Origin: Bacteroidales bacterium KHT7
Lineage (GTDB): Bacteria > Bacteroidota > Bacteroidia > Bacteroidales > Bacteroidaceae
Assembly (NCBI GenBank): GCA_900102385.1
Contig: FNBQ01000012.1
Span: 11,454-75,453, forward strand
Length of the DNA: 64,000 nt
Direction: 5' to 3'
Shown here in pieces: positions 18,575 through 27,914 of the stretch (positions are counted from its first letter, which is position 1; every line of letters begins with the position of its first letter). Under the pieces are notes generated by a model. The model ran no database searches. It saw nothing but the letters and a program-made list of their open reading frames with translations, and was not told the origin of the DNA. Position numbers and translations under genes: made by a program.

Positions 18575-19180
18575 TTAGTCTTTTTGTAATCCTATTCTCT
18601 TCATCACATCGTCGGGCAATGTGATAGGTGTAGGTTCACCCTTGTGCAGCTCCGGGTCGTACAACATTCCGGTGCAGATGCAATACTTGCGTCCGGTGCG
18701 CATAAGCACATCGTGATTGCAGCATCCCTCGCAGCCGTGCCAGAACGAATCGTCGTCGGTAAGCTGTGCGAATGTTACGGGAACGTATCCCAATGCTGTG
18801 TTCATCTTCATTACGGCTGCTCCGCTTGTAAGGGAGAATATCTTGGCATCAGGCCAACGCAGGCGTGCCAGCGTAAAGGTGTGGTCTTTTATGCGTTTTG
18901 CAATGCCCAAGCCCTGATAATCGGGATGTACGATGAGTCCCGAAGTTGTGACATAACTTTTGTTACCCCAAGTTTCGATGTAACTGAATCCGGCAAACTT
19001 ATCGCCATCGAGCGCGATAACAGCCTTTCCTTCCTTCATCTTAATGGCAACGTACTCGTGTGTACGCTCAGCAATACCTGTTCCACGCTTTTTTGCGGCT
19101 ACTCGTATTGTTTCAAGAATAGTGTCAACATACTTCTCGTGAGAAGCATCGGCAACCATAATATCTATCTTACGGTCCAT
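18575..19180 (-). CDS. GNAT acyltransferase of the arginine cluster, candidate N-acylglutamate synthase
   Basis: 201 aa, GNAT fold. Conserved motif A is recognisable as GLIVHPDYQGLGIAKRIKDH, the acyl-CoA binding loop being Q-G-L-G-I-A. Cysteines cluster near residues 151-171 (HGCEGCCNH, YCICTG) and could bind metal or form disulfides. The position between argR and argG, with no argA or argJ visible, makes it the likely first enzyme, acylating glutamate. I recall that genetic work in Bacteroides thetaiotaomicron assigned the equivalent gene as an N-succinylglutamate or N-acylglutamate synthase, which fits the succinylated pathway; I could not check this. It lies 28 bases after argR. Confidence 0.85.
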   Translation of the reverse strand: MDRKIDIMVADASHEKYVDTILETIRVAAKKRGTGIAERTHEYVAIKMKEGKAVIALDGDKFAGFSYIETWGNKSYVTTSGLIVHPDYQGLGIAKRIKDHTFTLARLRWPDAKIFSLTSGAAVMKMNTALGYVPVTFAQLTDDDSFWHGCEGCCNHDVLMRTGRKYCICTGMLYDPELHKGEPTPITLPDDVMKRIGLQKD

Positions 19181-19208
19181 TTTTATTATATTCGAATATT
19201 TTTATTAT

Positions 19209-19694
19209 CTATGCTTGCAGGTTTGGCAGAATGTCTCTGAGGGCTCTCACCACCGCACCCGGAGTGAAGCCTTCGCGAATGACGAGTAGAATTGTGTCGT
19301 CGCCTGCGATTGTACCTATAATTTCGTGATAGTTGCGGTCGTCAATATCGTATGCCAGACTGCTTGCGTAGCCCGGACGTGTTTTGATAACGGCGATATT
19401 GCCCGAAAAATTTATTGAGATAAAGCCGTTGGCACGCTGCTTCATAACGTCAGTTACGTTGATGTTGTCGACGTTACGCTTGTACATCGTATTGTTTGGC
19501 AGCACATAAACATAGTTTCCGTTCATGCTTGCAGCCTTTGCAACCTTTAGCTGCTTCAGGTCGCGCGACAGAGTTGCCTGCGTTAGCTGATAACCCTCGG
19601 CGCGAAGAGCCTGCAACAGTTCTTCCTGACTACCAATTTCCTTGCAAGAAATTATAATCTTGATAGCATCCAAACGACTATTTTTATTTCTCAT
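19209..19694 (-). CDS. argR: Arginine repressor
   Basis: 161 aa. The N-terminal winged helix (residues 1-75) contains EELLQALRAEGYQLTQATLSRDLKQLKVAKA, the ArgR DNA-binding signature with TQATLSRD. The C-terminal hexamerisation/arginine-binding domain contains IAVIKTRPGYASSLAYDID and the conserved IIGTIAGDDTILLVIR. It probably represses its own operon when arginine is plentiful: an ARG-box-like palindrome lies just upstream at 19737-19754. It is first in the operon argR-GNAT-argG-argC-argD-proC. Confidence 0.96.
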   Translation of the reverse strand: MRNKNSRLDAIKIIISCKEIGSQEELLQALRAEGYQLTQATLSRDLKQLKVAKAASMNGNYVYVLPNNTMYKRNVDNINVTDVMKQRANGFISINFSGNIAVIKTRPGYASSLAYDIDDRNYHEIIGTIAGDDTILLVIREGFTPGAVVRALRDILPNLQA

Positions 19695-19718
19695 TGTATA
19701 TTTATTCTAAAATTGCTG

Positions 19719-19726
19719 CAAAATTA
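19719..19726 (-). promoter_or_regulatory. -7 box of the arginine operon
   Basis: TAATTTTG on the minus strand (plus CAAAATTA) matches TAnnTTTG and lies 25 bases before the argR ATG. The operator at 19737-19754 occupies the space between this box and the expected -33 element. Confidence 0.5.
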
Positions 19727-19736
19727 GTAATAATAT

Positions 19737-19754
19737 TTTGAATATACATTCATA
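19737..19754. promoter_or_regulatory. ARG-box-like operator for ArgR
   Basis: TTTGAATATACATTCATA is close to the enterobacterial ARG box wnTGAATwwwwATTCAnw; only one of the four central W positions is a C. A further half-site ATTCA lies at 19757-19761, as expected for paired boxes. Its place between the -7 and -33 positions fits repression by blocking RNA polymerase. Confidence 0.6.
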
Positions 19755-19841
19755 ATATTCACTTTTTTTGCAAGTTTTTTGAACTATTTTTTCGCAATAC
19801 TATAAATTCTGTATTAAAATATTGAATATAACTACATTATA

Positions 19842-22346
19842 TCATCTCACTTTTATTTCATAAGTAACACCTTTCTTTGTATTAAATGTATATTTATACG
19901 TATTATTTTCTGTTTTTTCTTTTAACGACACTCCTCTTATTTTTATACGGTTAGATGTACGGATTTTGCATACACCTCCGTTGCAACTCGTAACCGATGC
20001 GGAACTTAACTTTCCATCGTTCCAAGAAATGTCTACGATGAACGCTCCGCGACCGCGCAGACCTGAAATGCTTCCGTCCTTCCAACTGTCGGGAAGAGCT
20101 GGAAGAAGATGCAGTTCGTCGTTCTGACTTTGCAGAAGCATCTCGGCAATACCGGCTATGCTTCCGAAGTTGCCGTCAATCTGGAACGGCGGATGATTGT
20201 CGAAAAGATTGTTGAGGGTTGAATGTGTGAGCAACTCGCGATACATCTTGTAAGCATGATTGCCATCGAGCAGACGTGCCCAGAAGTTTATCTTCCACGC
20301 CTTGCTCCAGCCTGTGCCGCCGTCGCCACGGACTTCGAGCGTCCGGCGACAAGCATCGGCAATATCGGGAGTCTGTGTCGGCGAAATCTGTCGTCCGGGA
20401 TACAACCCGAACAGATGCGACACATGGCGATGCTGCGGATCTTCGTCTCTCCAGTCCTTATACCATTCTATAAGGTTGCCATTCTTACCAATGCGCAAAG
20501 GCATGAGTTTTCCGCGCATGGCAATCCATTCGGCCCGCAACTGCTCGTCGGTGCCAAGCACTTGCGACGCCTCGATAAGGTTCGTGAGCAAATCCCAGAT
20601 TATCTCCATGTCCATTGTCGAAGCAATGGTTACCACGCCTTTCTTTCCGTTCTCGTCGATATAGGCATTCTCGGGCGAGGTTGAAGGCGCGGTTACAAGA
20701 TGTCCATCTTTCTCGATGAGCCAGCCTTTTATGAACTCAGCCGCACCCTTCATAAGCGGATAGGCGGTGTTTCTCAGATAATCCTTATCCATCGTGAAAC
20801 GGAAATGCTCGTAAAGATGCTGCGAGAGCCACGCCGAGCCCATACTCCAGTTTGCCCACATAGGGTCGCCCTCGCGCTTGCCCACAGGGTTGGCGAGCGA
20901 CCAGATGTCGCTGTTATGATGCATAACCCATCCGCCGAGATGATAGAAATTTTGGGCAATCTTGGCTCCCGTAACCGCCGAACGCTTTATGAACTGAATG
21001 AGTGGCTCTGTTGTCTCGCTCATGCCGAGAGGCTCGGCTGGCCAATAGTTCATCTCGAGATTGATGTTGGTTGTGTACTCGCTTCCCCACGCCGGCCAGA
21101 GGTCTTTGTTCCAGATGCCTTGCAGATTGGCGGCCTGACCGCCTTCGCGCGACGATGAAATGAGCAGGTATCTGCCGTAATTGAAATAGAGTTGTTCGAG
21201 AGCCTTGTCGTCCGCGCCCTTCTTGTATTCTGCCAAGCGGACATCGGTTGTTTTGTCTGTTTTATTTTCTGCCCCGGCGATATTCAGATGCACCCTGTCG
21301 TAAACAGACTGAAAATCGTCAATGTGCGGTTTTATCAGTTTTTTCAGAAAATTTCGGCCTTTTTCCGAGCCAGCCGACGAAATTGCTTCGTTCATCAGGC
21401 GAAGGACTTCGGCTTTCTCGTCCTTTCCGTCGATGTCTGGACGTTTGTCGTATCCGTTGAAACTTGTTGCCGCCGTGACGAGCATCACAATGTGAGTGGC
21501 ATCGGTGACATTCAAGAAAGGCGAGGTCGAAACTTTTCCGTCGGTATCGGCAACCTTTATCATGAATCTGAAGCGCATTCCGTTCTCGCCGTTCGACCCT
21601 TTATGAAGCGGAGCGTAGTCTGAACGTTCAATAATATAAGGTATCTGGGCAGAGAGTGCGCAGGCATCAGTTCCTTCGGAAGTAACGACGGCACTCTGAT
21701 AAGGCGCTTCGGGCGCAACCTGAATGTTGAGCATCCCTTTTTTGTCGGAATGAAGCACAACGACCAGCGCATTTTTGTGAAATGAGGTGAAGGCAAGTCT
21801 ATCGATATTAACCGAATCGTCGACGGTGTAACTCTGCCCCGACAGAGCCATACCTAAGTCCAAGGCGCGATAATAGTTCGAAACTTTTCCGCTCCACGCG
21901 CCGCCTATCTCGCCCGTGCCGTGATTTACAATCTTACCTTGCCGAATGTGGCGGATGTGAATATCGCCCATCGGCGCATAAGTCTGGGCATCTGGTCCTT
22001 GAATATTCATAAGTTCGCGGCGCGCACTATCCCACTCCTCGGCAAAAAGAAGTTCGCGTACCTTTGCCAGATGTCCGAACGCGTCGGGCGTTGGGTTCGT
22101 ATTGGTAGGACCGCCAGTCCAGAGCGTCGTCTCGTTCAGTCCGAGCCGCCAGTCGTCCACACCGCCGTAGTCCATCACTCCGATAAAACCGTTGCCCAAC
22201 GGCATTGCCTCTTCGAAAACGCGCGCCGGCTTGTCGTACTTCAGCACGGAACTTGCACTATTACCGATGTTTTGCGCCGATGCAATTTCGGGGTTGACAA
22301 AGGCGGCACAAACAAAGGTAATGATGAGTAGAAAAAGTTTTTTCAT
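19842..22346 (-). CDS. GH95 family alpha-L-fucosidase or alpha-L-galactosidase
   Basis: 834 aa from ATG 22346, which gives the signal peptide [25 protein letters not shown]. The longer start at 22397 adds a basic 17-residue extension and lies upstream of the -7 box at 22386-22393, so it is unlikely. GH95 features are the N-terminal beta-domain ([32 protein letters not shown]), the central [21 protein letters not shown] and [12 protein letters not shown] segments, and the (alpha/alpha)6 part with [13 protein letters not shown] and [21 protein letters not shown]95 inverts alpha-1,2-fucosyl linkages; some pectin-locus members act on L-galactose. A pectin or xyloglucan side-chain substrate is inferred from context. 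Confidence 0.93.
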   Translation of the reverse strand: MKKLFLLIITFVCAAFVNPEIASAQNIGNSASSVLKYDKPARVFEEAMPLGNGFIGVMDYGGVDDWRLGLNETTLWTGGPTNTNPTPDAFGHLAKVRELLFAEEWDSARRELMNIQGPDAQTYAPMGDIHIRHIRQGKIVNHGTGEIGGAWSGKVSNYYRALDLGMALSGQSYTVDDSVNIDRLAFTSFHKNALVVVLHSDKKGMLNIQVAPEAPYQSAVVTSEGTDACALSAQIPYIIERSDYAPLHKGSNGENGMRFRFMIKVADTDGKVSTSPFLNVTDATHIVMLVTAATSFNGYDKRPDIDGKDEKAEVLRLMNEAISSAGSEKGRNFLKKLIKPHIDDFQSVYDRVHLNIAGAENKTDKTTDVRLAEYKKGADDKALEQLYFNYGRYLLISSSREGGQAANLQGIWNKDLWPAWGSEYTTNINLEMNYWPAEPLGMSETTEPLIQFIKRSAVTGAKIAQNFYHLGGWVMHHNSDIWSLANPVGKREGDPMWANWSMGSAWLSQHLYEHFRFTMDKDYLRNTAYPLMKGAAEFIKGWLIEKDGHLVTAPSTSPENAYIDENGKKGVVTIASTMDMEIIWDLLTNLIEASQVLGTDEQLRAEWIAMRGKLMPLRIGKNGNLIEWYKDWRDEDPQHRHVSHLFGLYPGRQISPTQTPDIADACRRTLEVRGDGGTGWSKAWKINFWARLLDGNHAYKMYRELLTHSTLNNLFDNHPPFQIDGNFGSIAGIAEMLLQSQNDELHLLPALPDSWKDGSISGLRGRGAFIVDISWNDGKLSSASVTSCNGGVCKIRTSNRIKIRGVSLKEKTENNTYKYTFNTKKGVTYEIKVR

Positions 22347-22385
22347 GTGTCTTAGTTTACAGGATTTCAATAATTTGTGTCTGCG

Positions 22386-22393
22386 CAAAGTTA
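22386..22393 (-). promoter_or_regulatory. -7 box for the GH95 gene
   Basis: TAACTTTG on the minus strand (plus CAAAGTTA) lies 40 bases before the ATG at 22346, giving a leader of about 33 bases. It supports the shorter start. Confidence 0.45.
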
Positions 22394-22501
22394 TCATTTT
22401 TTCTTAAACACAACACGCCAACTTTATATTTTCGACATATTATTTTACATTCGAGCATAAAGAGAAAGATTGAGGTATTCTTTTACAAATAATCGAAAAC
22501 T

Positions 22502-22546
22502 AAAAAAATCCGCTTGAGTAATCATTCTACCCAAGCGGATTTTTTT
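22502..22546. terminator. Bidirectional terminator, near-identical to the one at 25151
   Basis: AAATCCGCTTG and CAAGCGGATTT form a perfect stem with a 16-nt loop (AGTAATCATTCTACC-like), flanked by an A-run and a T-run. It ends the SGNH gene. Almost the same sequence, including much of the loop, occurs at 25151-25192 on the other side of this gene pair. Confidence 0.85.
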
Positions 22547-23454
22547 CATTTATTTAATGACATTAAAAAGTCTTTATTTTCACTTACAAAAACTTTCGTA
22601 TATTCATCTGCACCTGTCTTATTCAAATGAACTACGTCATAAAAGAATTCCTTGTTTTCTGTTATTGGTTTGTAACAATAATAATTTATAAACGGAATAT
22701 TATTTTTTTCTGCAAATTTCATCATGTATTCAAAATAAGCATCATTAGTCGCTTTGTAACTTGGCGACACCATAAATACCAATGAAATTCCCTTATTTTT
22801 ACACAGTTCTACAAACTTGTTTAAATAGGAAACCTTCAAGTTGTCATAGTTTTCATTTATTTCGGGAGCGACATTTTCTGGTTCAAAATTCATTTGTCTG
22901 TCTTCTGGAAGAAAGCCTTGTATCGTTTGATTTCTGTTCATCACATTCTCCGTAATCAACTGTATGAACTTAGAATTTACTCTGTACATCCCGCTTTTCA
23001 TCTTAAACTTCTCATTATAAGACACATTTTCGAAGACATCTTCAATATCCGATTTACTGTAAATCAATTTCAGAGGTCCTAAAAATGAGAAATTATCGCC
23101 TTCAAGACAGTCGAATTTCGGAGTTACCTCATATAAAATCACCTTAGGAGTATAACGTTTATATAAGGTTCTCAGCAAACCATAAGCGGTAATTATTCCG
23201 CAGGCATCATAGCCACAATTATAGCATGTCATATTCAATGAATCCTGAATAATCAGAGGATTGTAATGATGCACAGCCCTTGAAGAACCAAATATCAGAA
23301 TATCTTCCTTTGTTTTCTCGCATATATACTCGCTTTTCTGGGTTGCGCCACTTTTGGCGTTCCTTACCAAATAGTCGGACAACACCCCCACAACGACATC
23401 TAACGATACCATTATGACAAAGAAAATGAAGATTTTTGCTATATATTTTTTCAT
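22546..23454 (-). CDS. SGNH/AlgX-like O-acetylation partner protein
   Basis: 302 aa with one N-terminal membrane anchor (IAKIFIFFVIMVSLDVVVGVL). The rest is an SGNH-hydrolase-like domain: the GSSRAVHHYNP block carries the putative nucleophile Ser, and DVVHLN near the C-terminus holds the Asp/His pair. Such proteins work with MBOAT acyltransferases, taking acetyl from the membrane protein and placing it on an extracytoplasmic glycan. It starts 5 bases after the MBOAT gene. The pair is clearly richer in A+T than its neighbours, which suggests transfer. The glycan acetylated is unknown; teichoic-acid DltD-like roles do not fit this phylum. Confidence 0.8.
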   Translation of the reverse strand: MKKYIAKIFIFFVIMVSLDVVVGVLSDYLVRNAKSGATQKSEYICEKTKEDILIFGSSRAVHHYNPLIIQDSLNMTCYNCGYDACGIITAYGLLRTLYKRYTPKVILYEVTPKFDCLEGDNFSFLGPLKLIYSKSDIEDVFENVSYNEKFKMKSGMYRVNSKFIQLITENVMNRNQTIQGFLPEDRQMNFEPENVAPEINENYDNLKVSYLNKFVELCKNKGISLVFMVSPSYKATNDAYFEYMMKFAEKNNIPFINYYCYKPITENKEFFYDVVHLNKTGADEYTKVFVSENKDFLMSLNK

Positions 23455-23459
23455 ATTTT

Positions 23460-24905
23460 TCAGAAACTTACATAAATGAATTGAGTTGAATCTAACACAC
23501 CATACATTAATATGAATGTCAGCAGACTGACGTACAACGCCCAGCGAACAATCGTGTATTTATTGTCTAACAAGCCATGACGATTATCTTTATAAAGATA
23601 TTCTTCTGTCAACTCAGAACCAACAAGCAATGCCAGCGACAAGAAAACAGGTATAGTATTGTCTATAAACTGGAACATTCCACCCTGATTTGTCATGATT
23701 TTTACAATCATCCCAAAAGCATCAGATATTGATGGTACACGGAAGAATATCCAAGCAAACGCAATCAAGAAGAACGTAACAACAATGCGTATTGGCTTTA
23801 GCCATATCTTTGACTCAACAAGTTCGTAGTATTTGCCTTTAGGCGCAATTCCAAGAATCTTCTCTACACACTGAAGCAATCCGTGCACAATGCCCCACAG
23901 CACAAAAGTCCAGTTTGCCCCATGCCATATTCCGCTTACAAGAAATGTTAGCATTATGTTACAGTACTGTCTAAACTTGCTGCATCTGTTTCCACCAAGC
24001 GGAATATACACGTATGCAGTAAGCCATCTTGTGAGAGAGATATGCCAGCGTCTCCAAAAATCGGTTATTGAAGTTGCCAGGTATGGTCTTCTGAAGTTAT
24101 TTACCAAATCAAATCCAAGACATTTGCCAATACCAACTGCCATAAGCGAATATCCGGCAAAATCGCAATATATCTGTATTGTGTAGAATATACTTGCAAC
24201 AAGACAGTTCAAACCCGAATAATATATATAGTTTGAATAAACGTTACCTACATAAATTCCTAATCTGTCTGCAATAACGACTTTTAGAAAGACTCCCCAT
24301 AACAGAATCTTCAATCCGTCAACTCCTTGTTTATAGTTAAACGGATGCGGAGTCTTGATTTGCGGCATCAGTTCAGAATATCTGCTAATAGGACCGCTTG
24401 CTGTCTGCGGAAAGAAAGAGCAGAAAAGTACATAGTCAGTAAAACAGTTCTCTGCCTTAATCTTTCCATAGTAAACATCCCACATATAACCAAGAGCCTG
24501 AAATGTGTAGAAACTGATTCCTATTGGTACAGCCCAGTTCAATCCAGGAAGCATGAAATGTATTCCGCAAGCCTCAAGCAACCGAATACAAGACTCGTTG
24601 ACAAAATTGTAATACTTGAAAACAACAAGCGGCAACAAGGTTAATACAGCTCCAATAATGCAGATAAGCTTTCTTTTTTTCTTTTCTCCATCAACCTCAT
24701 CTTGGAGAATTTTGCCTCCTGCAAATGTTACGCCGGTTATGAAAAGAAGAATGAGAGCATAAATAGGCTTCCAGTTTAAGTAAAGCAGATAACTGACAGC
24801 AATGAGTACCCACTTTTTTACTATCTGATATTTACTGGGAACAACCCAATAGACAGCAAAAATTAAAGGGAATATGACAAAAAAATTAAAACTATTGAAT
24901 AGCAT
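23460..24905 (-). CDS. MBOAT family membrane O-acyltransferase (AlgI/DltB-like)
   Basis: 481 aa with about 10-12 hydrophobic segments. It starts MLFNSFNFFVIFPLIFAVYWVVP, the usual N-terminus of AlgI-type MBOATs. It carries IGISFYTFQALGYMWDVYYGK, FFPQTASGPISRYSELMPQ, DFWRRWHISLTRWL and the catalytic-histidine motif VSGIWHGANWTFVLWG. It moves acetyl groups across the inner membrane for O-acetylation of a polysaccharide, with the SGNH protein encoded next to it. In AlgI the His of WHGANW is essential. It is set between two twin terminators, so the pair forms its own unit inside the pectin locus. Confidence 0.93.
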   Translation of the reverse strand: MLFNSFNFFVIFPLIFAVYWVVPSKYQIVKKWVLIAVSYLLYLNWKPIYALILLFITGVTFAGGKILQDEVDGEKKKRKLICIIGAVLTLLPLVVFKYYNFVNESCIRLLEACGIHFMLPGLNWAVPIGISFYTFQALGYMWDVYYGKIKAENCFTDYVLFCSFFPQTASGPISRYSELMPQIKTPHPFNYKQGVDGLKILLWGVFLKVVIADRLGIYVGNVYSNYIYYSGLNCLVASIFYTIQIYCDFAGYSLMAVGIGKCLGFDLVNNFRRPYLATSITDFWRRWHISLTRWLTAYVYIPLGGNRCSKFRQYCNIMLTFLVSGIWHGANWTFVLWGIVHGLLQCVEKILGIAPKGKYYELVESKIWLKPIRIVVTFFLIAFAWIFFRVPSISDAFGMIVKIMTNQGGMFQFIDNTIPVFLSLALLVGSELTEEYLYKDNRHGLLDNKYTIVRWALYVSLLTFILMYGVLDSTQFIYVSF

Positions 24906-25150
24906 TCAAATTGAAAATTTTGTGACTTATTACTTCTCTTTTATGTTTTCTTCACAAAGGAGAATATGATGACTGACATTCACTTTTCATTACATTTATA
25001 CAACAATCATTTTCTCCGTAAAAAAACTCTGCAAAAATAACCATTTTTATTTAATTATCATTCCTGACATAATTTTTCCGCTTTTCCCACATTGAAATCA
25101 CACTTCTCAACAATCGGAACTAACAAGGATATCATTGTCTAAATCGAAAC
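24906..25150. other. AT-rich intergenic stretch upstream of the MBOAT gene
   Basis: About 245 bases, strongly A+T-rich, between the MBOAT start and the GH2 terminator. It must hold the promoter for the MBOAT-SGNH pair, but I see no clear TAnnTTTG box and no ORF, RNA gene or repeat array. Confidence 0.4.
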
Positions 25151-25192
25151 AAAAATCCGCTTGGATAATCAAACTACCCAAGCGGATTTTTT
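25151..25192. terminator. Bidirectional terminator of the GH106-GH2 operon
   Basis: AAATCCGCTTG and CAAGCGGATTT form the stem, with a T-run 3' in both directions. The loop is (G)ATAATCAAACTACC, almost the same as in the terminator at 22502. It follows the GH2 stop at 25196. Confidence 0.85.
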
Positions 25193-25195
25193 CAT

Positions 25196-27880
25196 TTATT
25201 TCTGGATTCCGAACTCGCTTTGCTGCTTTTCAACCTCGTCAAGAAGTTTTTGTTTCTCTTCTTCGGTGAGTTTGTTTTGCTGAGACGTTCCGGACGCAAA
25301 AGATTTCTTTGCTACAGAAGCAGAACCGACTGCCGCCGCATCGTCAGAATCGCAGAAGTCTGATACCGAAGGAATGCTCTCGAACTCGATGCTTGCCGAT
25401 GTTGGCGCGTGAGTGCCCTCGAACTGAACGCGAGCCGACACTTTTATCTTGCCTGCCTTTCGGGTTGAACGTACAAGAATCGGCGCGCTGCCGTACTCGA
25501 CTGCACGAGGATTGGCACAGATGCTCTCGTCGCCGATAATCGTGCCTTCGCCCTCGACGGTGAATACGATATTCTCTTTTGCCAGACGGCGTACATGACC
25601 GCGATCGTCGGTAACCTCGGCAACCACTACAATGAAGTCGCTGCCGTCGGCAACGAGCGCATGACCGTTGTAATCGGCATACAGACGAAGTTTGGTGCTT
25701 CGGCGGCTCGGCATTCGCTCTTCGCGGCACACCACCTTTCCGCCTATGATGCCCTCGGCAACAAGTTTTACCTTCTGCCATGCCTTTTTGTTGTAACTGT
25801 ATCCGCGAGCCTCCCAAAAATCCCACACATTCTTGAAAACGACTGGCGCGTTGAGCATGTGTCCGTCCTTGTGCTCGACAGGCAGAGTGTAGACGTGCGC
25901 GCCGTCGTAGGCTGTAAGGCGGACGCTGTCGCAGTTGCTGTAAACAACAACATCGGCATCGCTGAACTGAGTCATGTTATGGGCAATGTAGACCATCGGA
26001 CCTGACGAAACGACATCGCTGTGCCATGAAGCAGGAGACTGACTGCGGAACATATAGTAAGCCGTCTTTTTCTGACGGAAGGCATCGTAGATTCCACCCC
26101 AATAAGGGTCGGGATGATAGCCGCGCTGATGGTCGAACGGATGCCATTGTGCTCCGCCGATGAACTTACCTGTGGTACGGTAGAGTCCGTCGTAAGTCTT
26201 TGCCAGACTCTGGCTCTGCACCAGCATCGGACGCTCGCCCCAACTGCGGCTGGCACGATTGTCGTTGTTGTGCGCATACCAGTCGTCCACATTCTCGCCA
26301 AACTCGCGAGTAAAGATACATTGTTCAGGCGCATCTGCCTTCTCGTCATCACCCGGCCATCCGTAAACCACGTCATAGTTGGCACGTACGCCCTTGCTCT
26401 GCACATCGGCAGCCGCTCCGGGACGGTTGAAGTACGGATATTCATCCTTGGTTATCTGAAGAGCCTGAAGAGCAAAATCTTCGGGATACTGAGTTTCGTT
26501 AAGAATTGGTTCCCAAAGGATTACCGAAGGATGATTGCGGTCGCGGCGGATAATCTCGCGCGTGTTCTGATGCACTCTCTGGGCAAATTCGGGCTTCTTG
26601 TTCCAATACTGCCAGCCCGGAGTTGCCACGATGACGAACAAACCAAGTTCGTCGCAGGCATCCATGAAACTTGGATCTTGCGGATAGTGAGCCACGCGTA
26701 TGATGCGGCATCCGGCATCGCGCAATCGTTTGGCATCGCGCCATTGCTGTGAATTAGGCAGAGCATTTCCGACGTATGCAAAGTCCTGATGGCGATTTGC
26801 TCCGACGAGTTGTGTTGAGCGTTTGCCGTTAATCCACAAGCCGTCCTTTCCGCGGAACTCGATGCGACGGATTCCGGTGCGTGTCATTCCACCATCAATG
26901 CATTGCTTGCCGCTAAAGATGCGAGTCTCGACCTTGTAAAGAAGCGGATTCTCGCAACTCCACAACTGCGGCTTGGCTATAGAGAGTTGCTGAACAACGG
27001 TCGCGCTCTTGCCTGCAACCAGTTTGACGCTGCTGCGGAGTTTCTTTACCACCTTTCCCGAAGGAGAGATTATCGTATTTTCAACCGTCACGCTGCTTGG
27101 CTTTGCGCCGCTGTTCTCTACATCTGTATTGACAACCATCACGGCGTTCTTTTCAGAAATCTCGTTGTAATGAATGAATACGCCTCCGCCGGCAACCTTG
27201 CCAGCCTCGATTACATCGGTTATGTGCGATGCACTTCGACCTATGAGCCATACATCGCGGTATATTCCGCCATGATAGGAGAAATCGAGCGTGTACTGGC
27301 GTTTTCCGGGAGGGAATGATTTGTCGTCGGAATTATCAACCTTTACGGCAATAACACACTTGTCGCCCGGCTTCACGCCAAACTTCGAAAGGTTAACCAT
27401 GAAAGGAAGGTATCCGCCAAGGTGCTCGGCAGCGAGTTTGCCATCGACATAGACCCATTGCTTGCCCATCGCGCCCTCGAAGTAGAGCGTTGCCTGCTTG
27501 TCTTTCATCTCCTTCGGAAGAGTGAAATGCTTGCGATACCAAGCCACGCCCTGATAGTTTCGGCAGCCGCTCGCCTCGGCAGGCTCAAGCTCAACCGAAT
27601 GTGGAGTGCTTACAATCTCCCAGTCTTTGTCGTTAAAAGATGCCGACTCGGCTCCGCTGGCATTGCCTCGGAAGAATCGCCATCCGTGGTTGAAATTCAT
27701 TACCACTCTGCCCGAGTTGGCTATCGGATAGAATCCAGCCACCGATGTTGCAGCCGAATATGCCGAAGGCTCTCTGCCTTCGAGTTCTACAGAGTGTACG
27801 GAGTCGGAAAATATACAGTTCTGTATACCGAAAGCGTAGGTCGATACGCAGAACATTGAAATCAGAAATAACTTCTTCAT
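25196..27880 (-). CDS. GH2 family glycoside hydrolase, beta-galactosidase-like
   Basis: 894 aa with a signal peptide (MKKLFLISMFCVSTYAFG). Domain order is the jelly-roll N-domain (NFNHGWRFFRG, YQGVAWYRKHFTLP, YVDGKLAAEHLGGYLPF), an Ig-like domain, then the TIM barrel with LVGANRHQDF, RVAHYPQDP, the acid/base Glu in LWEPILNETQYPED and the nucleophile Glu in CIFTREFGENVDDW. A C-terminal Ig-like region (FTVEGEGTIIGDESI) ends in a charged helical tail of about 30 residues. The residue before the acid/base block (EPILNE rather than NEP...) suggests specificity other than plain lactose cleavage; beta-galactosidase, glucuronidase or arabinosidase cannot be separated here. Last gene of the GH106-SASA-DUF5703-GH2 operon. 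Confidence 0.9.
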   Translation of the reverse strand: MKKLFLISMFCVSTYAFGIQNCIFSDSVHSVELEGREPSAYSAATSVAGFYPIANSGRVVMNFNHGWRFFRGNASGAESASFNDKDWEIVSTPHSVELEPAEASGCRNYQGVAWYRKHFTLPKEMKDKQATLYFEGAMGKQWVYVDGKLAAEHLGGYLPFMVNLSKFGVKPGDKCVIAVKVDNSDDKSFPPGKRQYTLDFSYHGGIYRDVWLIGRSASHITDVIEAGKVAGGGVFIHYNEISEKNAVMVVNTDVENSGAKPSSVTVENTIISPSGKVVKKLRSSVKLVAGKSATVVQQLSIAKPQLWSCENPLLYKVETRIFSGKQCIDGGMTRTGIRRIEFRGKDGLWINGKRSTQLVGANRHQDFAYVGNALPNSQQWRDAKRLRDAGCRIIRVAHYPQDPSFMDACDELGLFVIVATPGWQYWNKKPEFAQRVHQNTREIIRRDRNHPSVILWEPILNETQYPEDFALQALQITKDEYPYFNRPGAAADVQSKGVRANYDVVYGWPGDDEKADAPEQCIFTREFGENVDDWYAHNNDNRASRSWGERPMLVQSQSLAKTYDGLYRTTGKFIGGAQWHPFDHQRGYHPDPYWGGIYDAFRQKKTAYYMFRSQSPASWHSDVVSSGPMVYIAHNMTQFSDADVVVYSNCDSVRLTAYDGAHVYTLPVEHKDGHMLNAPVVFKNVWDFWEARGYSYNKKAWQKVKLVAEGIIGGKVVCREERMPSRRSTKLRLYADYNGHALVADGSDFIVVVAEVTDDRGHVRRLAKENIVFTVEGEGTIIGDESICANPRAVEYGSAPILVRSTRKAGKIKVSARVQFEGTHAPTSASIEFESIPSVSDFCDSDDAAAVGSASVAKKSFASGTSQQNKLTEEEKQKLLDEVEKQQSEFGIQK

Positions 27881-27914
27881 TATTATCGTTTTACGCTAAT
27901 TGCCACGCGAACAA

